This document shows positions 54,304 to 61,701 of a DNA stretch of 64,000 nt, in pieces. A model generated the notes under the pieces. It was not told the origin of the DNA. It saw only the letters and a list, made by a program, of their open reading frames with translations, and did not search any database. A program made the position numbers and the translations under genes. Source of the DNA: Pelagibacterium lacus (GTDB lineage: Bacteria > Pseudomonadota > Alphaproteobacteria > Rhizobiales > Devosiaceae); the NCBI RefSeq assembly GCF_003345525.1, contig NZ_QQNH01000002.1, forward strand, positions 218,374-282,373, in the 5' to 3' direction. How positions within the stretch are numbered: the stretch's first letter is position 1; every line of letters starts with the position of its first letter.

Positions 54304-54531
54304 TCAATTGTGGATGCGTGCGTTGTGGCCCCGGCGCGGTGTGCGCGGCACCAACTTCTGGACTTTTTTCGGATGGGACTGGTCGTCGTTGTCATTGGCC
54401 GGTCGAAGGTCGGGTCGCATTTTATAGAACTCCTCCCAGGACATGCGGCGGCCGAGGAACGGACGGTCGCTGTCGGCGACGAATTCGAGCGGCTGAACGA
54501 TTGCAGTGCTGGTTGCGGTGGTGGTGGTCAT
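54304..54531 (-). CDS. Small hypothetical phage protein
   Basis: A 75-residue protein starting inside the stop of the replication gene (ATGA). It has MSWEEFYKMRPDLRPANDND and a basic C-terminus (KKVQKLVPRTPRRG). No family known. Confidence 0.6.
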   Translation of the reverse strand: MTTTTATSTAIVQPLEFVADSDRPFLGRRMSWEEFYKMRPDLRPANDNDDQSHPKKVQKLVPRTPRRGHNARIHN

Positions 54532-55736
54532 GCGCGCGTCCTCATCTCACTATCCCCAGGTGCCCAACGGCGTGTGCCGTTCGACATTTCCTCCCAGCGC
54601 ACCGATAGCCCAACCAGCTGTTCCGGCCGCTCAATCTGGGCGCCGGCAATGTCTGATAATGTTGACAACTCGGCCTGGCCTTTCCTCTGGACTTCGGAGT
54701 CGGCGTGTTCGTAGTGAACCTCAACCGCCCGGCCAGCGATTGTCATGCGGATCGCGCTTCCGCGTTCTTCGTTGATGATTTCGGCGGAATCGATCCGGCC
54801 ACGATGGGTAACTATGGGCTTAGGGGGCAATGCGAATTCCTCCGCAGGGTGGTTGTCATTGGCCGGGATGGGTGGCTCGGTAGGGGCGGGGGCGGGACGT
54901 GTTCGACGGTCGGCCTCGACGTACCGTTTCTGCCTAAGCCACTTCTCGAACGGCATACGCTTGGCGCCTTGCCTAGCGCTGTCCTTCCACGACTTGGCCC
55001 GCGCGATTATGTGCTCGACCGGGTGACGGCCGAAATCGATCTCTCCCCATGCCGCCAGCGCGGTCGTGTAGGTTCCAAGATTGCCATAGGCCAAGAAGGC
55101 ATCGTCAAACCCGACGCCCGGTGCGGCGCCCTCGGCGCCGTCGCCGGTGGCGGCGGATACTGGCTTTACAATACATGTCCCCGCGTCTGTGCGCGGGTCA
55201 TGTATGTGAGTCTTTGGCCCATTGGCGTGGGCCAGTTCGGCCTCAACCGGCCCATTGGCGTGGGCCACATGTGGCCCAATGGAGCGGGCCAGTTCAACCG
55301 GCCCATTGGCGTGGGCCAGTTCGGGGAATTTTCCTTGGGCGGCGAGGTCAAGAACATTGGCAACCGGCACGTATCGACTGGCACCCCTGCCACGACCACG
55401 GCCCTGGAACGAGCGGACAACCCAGCCGGCCTCCATCAAGGCAAGTATCGCGCGTTGGACAGCGTTGCGTGAGGGCACGGTTGCGCCCTCGGGAGCCCGT
55501 TGCTTCATTACCTTGGCAACATGCCGCTGTGATATAAGCGCGTCACCGTGCCCATCGTGATACCACCCGAGCATAAACCGGTAGACGACCCGAGCAGTTT
55601 CATAAAGCCTGTCATCCAGATCAATTAGCTGGGCCATGCGAAATTGAGCTACGGGGCCAGGGAAGCTATCGACCTTATGGGTCCAGTATGCGCGAGTTTC
55701 GCCGATGCGTGGTTCAGGCTGCTGCGGTTCGGTCAT
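54528..55736 (-). CDS. Putative phage replication initiator (lambda O-like)
   Basis: A 402-residue protein. Residues about 30-125 form a winged helix (FRMAQLIDLDDRLYETARVV, ISQRHVAKVMKQR, SRNAVQRAILALMEAGWVV) of the kind found in phage replication proteins. Residues 139-174 are encoded by four DNA repeats and read as LAHANGP-type units. The C-terminus is long and charged. Binding by the N-terminal domain to those repeats is the lambda O model. The function is inferred. It starts inside the 79-residue gene before it (23-bp overlap). Confidence 0.65.
   Translation of the reverse strand: MTEPQQPEPRIGETRAYWTHKVDSFPGPVAQFRMAQLIDLDDRLYETARVVYRFMLGWYHDGHGDALISQRHVAKVMKQRAPEGATVPSRNAVQRAILALMEAGWVVRSFQGRGRGRGASRYVPVANVLDLAAQGKFPELAHANGPVELARSIGPHVAHANGPVEAELAHANGPKTHIHDPRTDAGTCIVKPVSAATGDGAEGAAPGVGFDDAFLAYGNLGTYTTALAAWGEIDFGRHPVEHIIARAKSWKDSARQGAKRMPFEKWLRQKRYVEADRRTRPAPAPTEPPIPANDNHPAEEFALPPKPIVTHRGRIDSAEIINEERGSAIRMTIAGRAVEVHYEHADSEVQRKGQAELSTLSDIAGAQIERPEQLVGLSVRWEEMSNGTRRWAPGDSEMRTRA
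55216..55322. repeat. Four dyad-symmetric iteron-like repeats inside the initiator gene
   Basis: 23-bp units at 55216-55238, 55249-55271, 55273-55295 and 55300-55322. Units 1 and 4 are identical; units 2 and 3 differ by three or four bases. Each contains GGCCCA, six bases, then its complement TGGGCC (CGGGCC in unit 3). Start-to-start steps are 33, 24 and 27, all in frame. A further inverted repeat lies at 55172-55204. Confidence 0.75.
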
Positions 55737-55953
55737 GCTGGCGAACGCCCTCCATGGCAAGCCGGGTGATCTCTGCGATCAGCGTGGGTGCGAGATGCGC
55801 GGCCGGTGAGCCGTGCCTCGGGCTGGGTGGGAATACCCGCCCGCCCTTCTTTAAGCTCCAGTCGAGCAGCTTAATCTCAGGCGTCACTTCAATGTCGAAG
55901 CGCGCCAAGACGCTGCCCGCGCCCTCGACAGGGCGCAGGTTTGTAATTTGCAT
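55714..55953 (-). CDS. Small phage protein, SpoVG-like by resemblance
   Basis: A 79-residue protein: MQITNLRPVEGAGSVLARF, DIEVTPEIKLLDWSLKKG, GRVFPPSPRHGSP. The strand order and the position of the short basic loop resemble SpoVG-type nucleic-acid-binding proteins that are often in phage early regions. The similarity is weak. GGAGG lies about 10 bases before the ATG. Confidence 0.55.
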   Translation of the reverse strand: MQITNLRPVEGAGSVLARFDIEVTPEIKLLDWSLKKGGRVFPPSPRHGSPAAHLAPTLIAEITRLAMEGVRQHDRTAAA

Positions 55954-56005
55954 TTGTGGGGTTCCTCCAATGGGAACTAGGAGCGCCCGAAGGCGCACCG
56001 TTTAC

Positions 56006-56200
56006 TCAGACGAAAAACATCTGATATTTAGGCTTACGCTCAGCCTCGGCAATGAAGTGCTCAAGGCTACTTCGAGCTTGAAGTAAGTGGCCGGTGAACT
56101 CGTAAAGTTCATCTGGCGAGTCTTCGGTGATCGGAATCTTCCCTCCGATCTCCATGATGCGGGCGGCTATCTGCTTTAGTTCCTCGATGTGCTCGCTCAT
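56006..56200 (-). CDS. Small hypothetical early protein
   Basis: A 64-residue helical protein (EHIEELKQIAARIMEIGG, HLLQARSSLEHFIAEAERK). It is coupled to the HTH gene by an ATGA overlap. No known family. Confidence 0.6.
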   Translation of the reverse strand: MSEHIEELKQIAARIMEIGGKIPITEDSPDELYEFTGHLLQARSSLEHFIAEAERKPKYQMFFV

Positions 56201-56406
56201 GCTGCTGCCCTCTTGCCTTCGGCCTCGTCCATCCATCGGCGCAAACTTGACCGGCGCGCTGCTACCGTTCCTCCAGCCTTGAACGATGGAATTATCGCTT
56301 CATGGACCAAACGGTAAGTCTGGCGGCGAGTGATGCCCAAAAACTTGGCGATGGCATCGGCACCGAGCAATAAATCGCCCGGCGTGTTGTCGTTATCGTG
56401 GTGCAA
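56197..56406 (-). CDS. Excisionase/AlpA-like HTH protein
   Basis: A 69-residue DNA-binding protein with an HTH_17-type domain: LLGADAIAKFLGITRRQTYR and FKAGGTVAARRSSLRRWMDE. This is the excisionase/AlpA class. It starts with TTG at 56406, with AGGAGG six bases upstream. It is first in the leftward early operon and divergent from the integrase, the usual place for a directionality factor. Confidence 0.75.
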   Translation of the reverse strand: MHHDNDNTPGDLLLGADAIAKFLGITRRQTYRLVHEAIIPSFKAGGTVAARRSSLRRWMDEAEGKRAAA

Positions 56407-56499
56407 TTTTTCCTCCTACAAATGAGGATTGAATCGCCGTCGGTTCAGCCGCGGCTGGTTTATCTGTCTTTGCCGGAAAGCTCATTCGTTCCAGATGCA

Positions 56500-56534
56500 C
56501 CCTAAATATAGGGCGATCGTCGCAAAACAGCGAG
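56500..56534 (-). promoter_or_regulatory. Shared promoter block, copy 1
   Basis: On the minus strand CTCGCT, 17 bases, CTATATTTAGGG. It lies about 95 bp upstream of the HTH gene. Same block as at 54242-54276. Confidence 0.55.
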
Positions 56535-56563
56535 TTTTTTTCTTGCATTGACGAAATTTCCTC

Positions 56564-56573
56564 TGTGCGCCAT
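56564..56573. promoter_or_regulatory. Putative integrase-binding decamer in the integrase promoter
   Basis: TGTGCGCCAT, the complement of the decamer found near attR (ATGGCGCACA). It begins 11 bp after a TTGACG hexamer (56548-56553) and would lie in the promoter spacer, which suggests autoregulation. Confidence 0.5.
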
Positions 56574-56598
56574 GTATGGATAAAATCAGAGGGTCATT

Positions 56599-57774
56599 AT
56601 GGCAACGATTACCAAGCGGCGCTGGCTCACGTCGAAGGGCGAGGTGCGGGAGGCGTGGACGCTCGCCTATACCGACGCCGGCGGGAAGCGGCACAAAGAA
56701 CAATTCCCGCGCAAGCGCGATGCGGATGCCCGCCGCATCGAGGTCGAAGGTCAGGTATCCACAGGCGCGTTTCGCGCGGCCGCAAAGGACACGACTGTGG
56801 CCCAAGTGGTCGACCTATACGTCGAGCATTTAGAGGGTCGGCACGCACGCGGCGAGAAAGTAACCGCGCACTACCTGAAGGTTACGGAAGGGCAGCTCCG
56901 AAATTACGTCGCCCCCGAGCCCGGACGCGCGATCGAGTTCGACGGCGGGATCGGGGAGGTCAGGCTTGCGCAGTTGACGGCACGCACCATCGGTGAGTTT
57001 CGGGACCGGCTGCGCGATAGTGGCGTATCGGTCATCACGACGCGCCGCATCCTTGGCAGCTTGTCGCGCGCGCTATCCTTCGCCGTGGCGAACGACCTGG
57101 TGGCCGTCAATGCCGCTCAAGGGGTGAGGGTGATCGGCAGGCGCGATGAAGGATCCAAGAGGGTTGTCCCACCGTCAAAAGCGGCGCTTGCACTTCTGAT
57201 CGACAACGCCGAACTGGACTTCAAAGTGAAACTGGTGTTTGCCGCTGCAACCGGCCTACGGGCTTCCGAGATGCACGCGCTTAGATGGAACCGCGTTGAC
57301 CTTGATGGCCGCGAGGTCATAGTGGACTCTCGTGTTGATGCATACAAAAATCTAGACGTGACCAAATCCGAAGCTGGCACCCGCACCGTGCCGCTAGGCC
57401 AGGGCGTTGCCGTTCTATTGAAAGATTGGCGCGGCCGGTCAACACATGCCGCAGATGATGACCTCGTTTTTCCAAACTCGCGGGGCGGATTCGTCGATCA
57501 TGGAAATATGATAAAGCGGCAATTCAATCCGCTGATCATTCTGGCCGCAGAAAAGGCCAAAGAGGATCGCAAGAAGTTTGAGCCGTTCGGCTGGCACGCG
57601 CTGCGGCACTTCGCGATCTCGACTTGGATCGAGGCGGGTCTCACGCCGAAGACCGTCCAGACCTTCGCCGGCCACTCGACACTGGCCGTGACCATGGATC
57701 GATACGGGCACCTTTTTCCGTCGAGCGACCACCAATCCGCGATGGACAAAATCGCTTCCGAGAATTTCGCTTGA
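56599..57774 (+). CDS. int: Tyrosine site-specific integrase
   Basis: A 391-residue phage integrase. An arm-binding-type N-terminus (WLTSKGEVREAWTLAYTD) is followed by a SAM-like core-binding domain (TVAQVVDLYVEHLEGRH), and the catalytic domain has Arg in TGLRASEMHALRW, His-x-x-Arg in WHALRHFAIS, and the Tyr in TMDRYGHLF. It lies 100 bp from attR and should recombine in tRNA-Thr. Full length. Confidence 0.95.
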   Translation: MATITKRRWLTSKGEVREAWTLAYTDAGGKRHKEQFPRKRDADARRIEVEGQVSTGAFRAAAKDTTVAQVVDLYVEHLEGRHARGEKVTAHYLKVTEGQLRNYVAPEPGRAIEFDGGIGEVRLAQLTARTIGEFRDRLRDSGVSVITTRRILGSLSRALSFAVANDLVAVNAAQGVRVIGRRDEGSKRVVPPSKAALALLIDNAELDFKVKLVFAAATGLRASEMHALRWNRVDLDGREVIVDSRVDAYKNLDVTKSEAGTRTVPLGQGVAVLLKDWRGRSTHAADDDLVFPNSRGGFVDHGNMIKRQFNPLIILAAEKAKEDRKKFEPFGWHALRHFAISTWIEAGLTPKTVQTFAGHSTLAVTMDRYGHLFPSSDHQSAMDKIASENFA

Positions 57775-57817
57775 TACCCCTACTCCCCTATGCTTACTAG
57801 GGGTTACGCGACCGCCA

Positions 57818-57838
57818 ATGGCGCATGTATGGCGCACA
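57818..57838. promoter_or_regulatory. Putative integrase arm-type sites, right
   Basis: ATGGCGCATG at 57818-57827 and ATGGCGCACA at 57829-57838, tandem with an 11-bp period, between the int stop and attR. Same decamer as near attL. Confidence 0.65.
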
Positions 57839-57874
57839 AGAGCCGTAAGTCATTGATATATATGGTGCAGGCCG

Positions 57875-57923
57875 CTGATTTGTAATCAGAGGGTCCCGGG
57901 TTCAAGTCCTGGTGCCGGCACCA
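57875..57923. other. attR core (duplicate tRNA-Thr 3' half)
   Basis: Forty-nine bases from the anticodon arm to CCA, 47 identical to 43511-43559. The sequence upstream is unrelated to a tRNA, so no functional tRNA is formed here. Confidence 0.85.
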
Positions 57924-58162
57924 TTTCCCGACATTGTCGTATCCCTCACCGCTTCCAGGCGGCGCGTGCCCGTGCCAATTGAGACATTGCCGCGCGGCGG
58001 GCGGTGTGACAGGGTCTGGAAGGAGTAGGCACCAGCTTGATCGTGTTTAACACGTTTGAGTGGGCTTGCTAGCCGTCTATTTGCATTGTTTTTTTATGAA
58101 ACTGTACCGTACGTAGATTCATTGCCGGCTTGGCCAGCATAGACTCGCGGTATGTGGATTAG

Positions 58163-58789
58163 TTACATAGCATCAGCGAATAGCCAGCCCGTTTGTGAAA
58201 TCATTCTCGTAGTGCGATCTGCTCTGCGCCTGACTTGAGCGATCAGAGTCTCCCTAACATTTGTTACGGGCAGTAACGGGGAGCACCATTCCAATGCTTG
58301 ATAACCCGGTGGCTCTATTGGTTTATCAGCATCTTTTGGAAACCAGCCATAGAGCTCAAAGGCACGATAGCGAAGCAATGCAATGATCTCGGAGTTAGTG
58401 TCTGTCAACTTTGCGAGAAACCCAGGTGAAGCGCACAGATTAGCCAAGCACGTATAGCAATCCGGATCATCGCTTCGCGCATAGATATGATTGAACTGTA
58501 AATCCGGCGGGCGTCTTGTTATCGCGTTGGCCCACAAAAAGGCATCGGTGGGAGCCTTGTTGTCGTCGAGCCCCACTAAACTGCCGCCTCTTTGCTCGAT
58601 GGCACCTCGCTTGGCAAAATTGCGGACGACGGGAAATATCGCCCTGAGGCCCGTTTGAGCGACTGTGTCTGGATGGCTGAACATCGTCAGCGATGCGACG
58701 GCTTGCTCTAAACCCCGATAGTTCGTTTGCCTAATAACGGCAACTAGTGCTTCGCGTCCGCTCAATTGGAAGTCGTGAATGGTTTGCAA
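58163..58789 (-). CDS. Orphan protein with NH-type motif
   Basis: A 208-residue protein in an A/T-richer strip just outside the element. Features: FNHIYARSDDPDCYTCLANLC (His and three Cys), AFELYGWFPKDADKPIEPPGY, and helices on both sides. NH followed by a C-x-x-C pattern could fit an HNH-like or zinc-stabilised domain, but I cannot name a family. Its base composition suggests horizontal origin. Confidence 0.6.
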   Translation of the reverse strand: MQTIHDFQLSGREALVAVIRQTNYRGLEQAVASLTMFSHPDTVAQTGLRAIFPVVRNFAKRGAIEQRGGSLVGLDDNKAPTDAFLWANAITRRPPDLQFNHIYARSDDPDCYTCLANLCASPGFLAKLTDTNSEIIALLRYRAFELYGWFPKDADKPIEPPGYQALEWCSPLLPVTNVRETLIAQVRRRADRTTRMISQTGWLFADAM

Positions 58790-58865
58790 GACGTCTCCGA
58801 CATTCAGTGCCGAATGAGACTGTTAGTCCGTGGCTAGTTATTCTGCAACCGCCGACGCCATATTC

Positions 58866-59017
58866 ATGGAATCACTCCATGCATTATCGGTGAATTTCAG
58901 CGCTTGAGGAGGGCTCGCGGCCTTGGCCAAGAGGCTTTTGCTGATATGATTGAGATAGATCGGGCCTACATTAGCGAGATCGAACCGGGCGTACAAAATC
59001 CTGCCATCCTTCGATAA
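58866..59017 (+). pseudogene. Frameshifted XRE-family regulator remnant
   Basis: The start MESLHALSVNF is open for eleven codons from the ATG at 58866. After one missing base, the next frame reads QRLRRARGLGQEAFADMIEI and then DRAYISEIEPGVQNPAILR before TAA at 59015. Together this is an XRE helix-turn-helix protein of about 50 residues, broken by a single-base deletion and cut short. Confidence 0.6.
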
Positions 59018-59131
59018 GCAGCCATCGGTTTGACTAGCTGACTAACTTATTGTTTTGTTTGTCCGATCTCCTGTACAGTCAGCTCAGAATGGATATTTCC
59101 TAAACAAGCGTGGTGCAAGGAGAGTGCGAAG

Positions 59132-60259
59132 ATGAAAACGCGTGCCGCCGTGGCCTTCGAAGCGGGCAAGCCGCTGGAGATCGTCGAACTGGATCTGGAA
59201 GGCCCAAAGGCCGGGGAAGTGCTGGTCGAGATCAAGGCGACGGGCATCTGCCATACGGACGAATTCACCCTTTCGGGCGCCGATCCGGAGGGCATCTTTC
59301 CCGCCGTTCTGGGCCATGAAGGGGCCGGGGTGGTGGTCGAGGTGGGGGCCGGGGTGACCAGCGTCAAGCCGGGCGATCATGTGATTCCGCTCTATACACC
59401 CGAATGCCGCGAATGCCCGTCCTGCCTGTCGCGCAAGACCAACCTCTGCACCGCGATCCGCTCGACGCAGGGCCAGGGGCTGATGCCGGACGGCACGACG
59501 CGGTTTTCCTACAAGGGCAAGCCGATCTTCCACTATATGGGCTGCTCGACCTTCTCCAACTACACGGTCATGCCCGAGATCGCGGTGGCCAAGATCGATC
59601 CGGCGGCGCCGTTCGACAAGGTCTGCTATGTCGGCTGCGGGGTGACCACAGGGGTCGGCGCGGTGCTCAACACCGCCAATGTGGAGCAGGGCGCCACCGC
59701 CGTGGTGTTCGGGCTCGGCGGTATCGGGCTCAACGTCATCCAGGGCCTGCGCATGGCCGGCGCCGACATGATCATCGGCGTCGATCTCAACAACGACAAG
59801 AAGGAATGGGGCGAGCGCTTCGGCATGACCCATTTCGTCAATCCGCGCGAGATCGAGGGGGATATCGTCGCGCATCTGGTCAACATGACCAAGCGCGGCG
59901 CCGACCAGATCGGGGGCGCCGACTACACTTTCGACTGCACCGGCAATGTCACGGTGATGCGCCAGGCGCTGGAAGCCAGCCACAGGGGCTGGGGCAAGTC
60001 GGTGATCATCGGGGTGGCCGGGGCCGGGCAGGAAATCTCCACGCGTCCGTTCCAACTGGTGACCGGGCGGCAATGGCTGGGCACCGCCTTTGGCGGCGCG
60101 CGCGGCCGCACCGACGTGCCCAAGATCGTCGACTGGTACATGGCGGGCAAGATCGAGATCGATCCGATGATCACCCACACGCTGCGCCTCGAGGACATCA
60201 ACAAGGGGTTCGACCTGATGCATGCGGGCGAATCGATCCGGTCGGTGGTGCTCTACTGA
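59132..60259 (+). CDS. frmA: S-(hydroxymethyl)glutathione dehydrogenase / class III alcohol dehydrogenase
   Basis: A 375-residue zinc enzyme for formaldehyde detoxification; it also reduces S-nitrosoglutathione. The catalytic zinc site is GICHTDEF and [12 protein letters not shown], structural zinc [15 protein letters not shown], and the NAD motif [13 protein letters not shown]. The C-terminus has [13 protein letters not shown], typical for class III. AAGGAGA precedes the ATG. The UPF0178 gene begins two bases after the stop. Confidence 0.95.
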   Translation: MKTRAAVAFEAGKPLEIVELDLEGPKAGEVLVEIKATGICHTDEFTLSGADPEGIFPAVLGHEGAGVVVEVGAGVTSVKPGDHVIPLYTPECRECPSCLSRKTNLCTAIRSTQGQGLMPDGTTRFSYKGKPIFHYMGCSTFSNYTVMPEIAVAKIDPAAPFDKVCYVGCGVTTGVGAVLNTANVEQGATAVVFGLGGIGLNVIQGLRMAGADMIIGVDLNNDKKEWGERFGMTHFVNPREIEGDIVAHLVNMTKRGADQIGGADYTFDCTGNVTVMRQALEASHRGWGKSVIIGVAGAGQEISTRPFQLVTGRQWLGTAFGGARGRTDVPKIVDWYMAGKIEIDPMITHTLRLEDINKGFDLMHAGESIRSVVLY

Positions 60260-60261
60260 CG

Positions 60262-60705
60262 GTGGCGCAGATCTATGTCGATGCCGATGCCTGCCCGGTC
60301 AAGGACGAGGTCGTCCGCGTGGCCGGGCGGCATGGGCTGGCGGTGACCTTCGTCGCCAATTTCGGATTGCGCCCGTCGCGCGATCCGATGATTCGCAACG
60401 TGATGGTGCCGCAGGGCGCCGATGCGGCGGACGACTGGATCGTCGAGGCCTGCACGGCGGGGGATATCGTCATCACCGCCGATATTCCCCTGGCCAGCCG
60501 GGCGCTGGCCAAGGGCGCCCATGTGCTCGGCCCGACCGGCAAGCCGTTCACCGAAGCCTCGATCGGCATGGCGTTGGCCATGCGCGAGCTCAGCCAGCAT
60601 CTGCGCGAGACCGGGGAGAGCAAGGGCTATAATGCCAGCTTTTCGGCCCGCGACCGCTCGAGCTTCCTGCAGGCGCTCGACCAGGTGGTCCAGCGCGCCA
60701 AGTAA
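60262..60705 (+). CDS. UPF0178/YaiI family protein
   Basis: A 147-residue PIN-like protein starting at GTG (60262). IYVDADACPVKDEVVRVA, GADAADDWIVEACTAGDIVIT and DIPLASRALAKGA are the conserved acidic motifs. Nuclease activity is suspected from the fold but not shown. It is coupled to frmA. Confidence 0.9.
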   Translation: MAQIYVDADACPVKDEVVRVAGRHGLAVTFVANFGLRPSRDPMIRNVMVPQGADAADDWIVEACTAGDIVITADIPLASRALAKGAHVLGPTGKPFTEASIGMALAMRELSQHLRETGESKGYNASFSARDRSSFLQALDQVVQRAK

Positions 60706-60796
60706 CGGTTCGTTAAGGATAATTTCGGCCAAGCGGAACCGCTTGTTAACCATAACCACCTGACCATGGCCCGTGCATATTTCAGGGCAGGGTCTG

Positions 60797-61684
60797 GTGT
60801 TCGTCGTGTTGAGAGTGGTTGCTTTAGCGGTGGTTTGCCTGGGGCTCGTCGGGTGCGCCAAGCCGCCCGAAACGCGCGAGAGCCTCATGGCGCTGGCCCC
60901 GACCGATGCGGTCATCACCAGCGCCACGGCACCGCGGGCCATCGTGGCGTCCGCCGTTGCGAACCAGCCCCTGCCGCCGACGCCCTCGCTGCTGCCGCAG
61001 CGGGTGACGGCCGGGCTGGCGGGCCGCACGCTGACGGTCTCGAGCAACAGCCAATTGATCCTGCGTCCGGGCGAAGTGATCCTCACCTTCGACGACGGGC
61101 CCCGGCCGGGCAAGACCGAGCGCATTCTCGAGACGCTGGAGGCCTTCAACGTCAAGGCGACCTTCCTGATGCTGGGCTCGCAGGCCGAACGGCATCCGGC
61201 GCTGGCGCGGATCGTGGCCGAGCAGGGCCATACGATCGGCACCCATACCTATGACCATGTGGATCTGTCGACCCTTAGCCTTACCGGGGCCATCGCCGAG
61301 ATCTATGCCGGGCAGCAGGCGGTGGCGGCGGCGCTGGCGCCGATGAACCTGTCGCCGTCGCGCTTCTTCCGCTTTCCCTATCTGGCCCAGACGGGGCTGA
61401 TCCGCACCACGGCGATCGACAACAATTTCATCGTGCTCGACGTGGATGTCGATTCCAAGGATTATTATTCCGAGAGCCCGCAAACCGTGATGCAGCGCAC
61501 CCTGGCGCGGCTCGACGCCAGGGGCTCGGGGATCATCCTCTTTCACGACATCCATGCGCGTACCGCGACGCTGCTGCCGGAATTTCTGGGCGAATTGCGC
61601 GCGCGGGGCTATAGCGTGGTGACGCTGCGCTCCTCAGGCGGATCGGTGTTCGACGAGCCGGTGATCACCGCGGACGTGCTCTGA
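60797..61684 (+). CDS. Polysaccharide deacetylase (NodB-like) lipoprotein
   Basis: About 295 residues from GTG at 60797 (AGGG upstream; a GTG at 60773 is an alternative). The lipobox is LVGC. The NodB domain shows all motifs: LTFDDGP (catalytic Asp), THTYDH (metal His pair), FRFPY, DVDSKDY and FHDIHA. It deacetylates peptidoglycan or an extracellular polysaccharide at the envelope. Confidence 0.9.
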   Translation: MFVVLRVVALAVVCLGLVGCAKPPETRESLMALAPTDAVITSATAPRAIVASAVANQPLPPTPSLLPQRVTAGLAGRTLTVSSNSQLILRPGEVILTFDDGPRPGKTERILETLEAFNVKATFLMLGSQAERHPALARIVAEQGHTIGTHTYDHVDLSTLSLTGAIAEIYAGQQAVAAALAPMNLSPSRFFRFPYLAQTGLIRTTAIDNNFIVLDVDVDSKDYYSESPQTVMQRTLARLDARGSGIILFHDIHARTATLLPEFLGELRARGYSVVTLRSSGGSVFDEPVITADVL

Positions 61685-61701
61685 TCCCAGGGTCTTTTCC
61701 C

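Larger units (their letters stand above)
43511..57923. mobile_element. Integrated phage-derived element in tRNA-Thr (14.4 kb)
   Basis: The bounds are the 49-bp tRNA-Thr 3' repeats. Inside are a tyrosine integrase at the right end, an early leftward operon with a putative replication initiator, an HK97-type capsid gene, a tail module, and accessory genes at the left end. It lacks visible terminase, portal, protease, head-tail connectors, major tail protein, holin and lysin. Base composition and ATG/GTG/TTG use differ from flanks, with more A/T at the left end. Defective prophage or satellite; see findings. Confidence 0.85.

Noticed and set aside
57787..57806. CCCCTA/TAGGGG hairpin after the integrase gene
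   Set aside because: Six-bp stem without a T-run; not enough for a terminator call.
59036..59084. Inverted repeat AGCTGACT/AGTCAGCT upstream of frmA
   Set aside because: The arms are only eight bases with a 33-base gap; too weak to call an operator.
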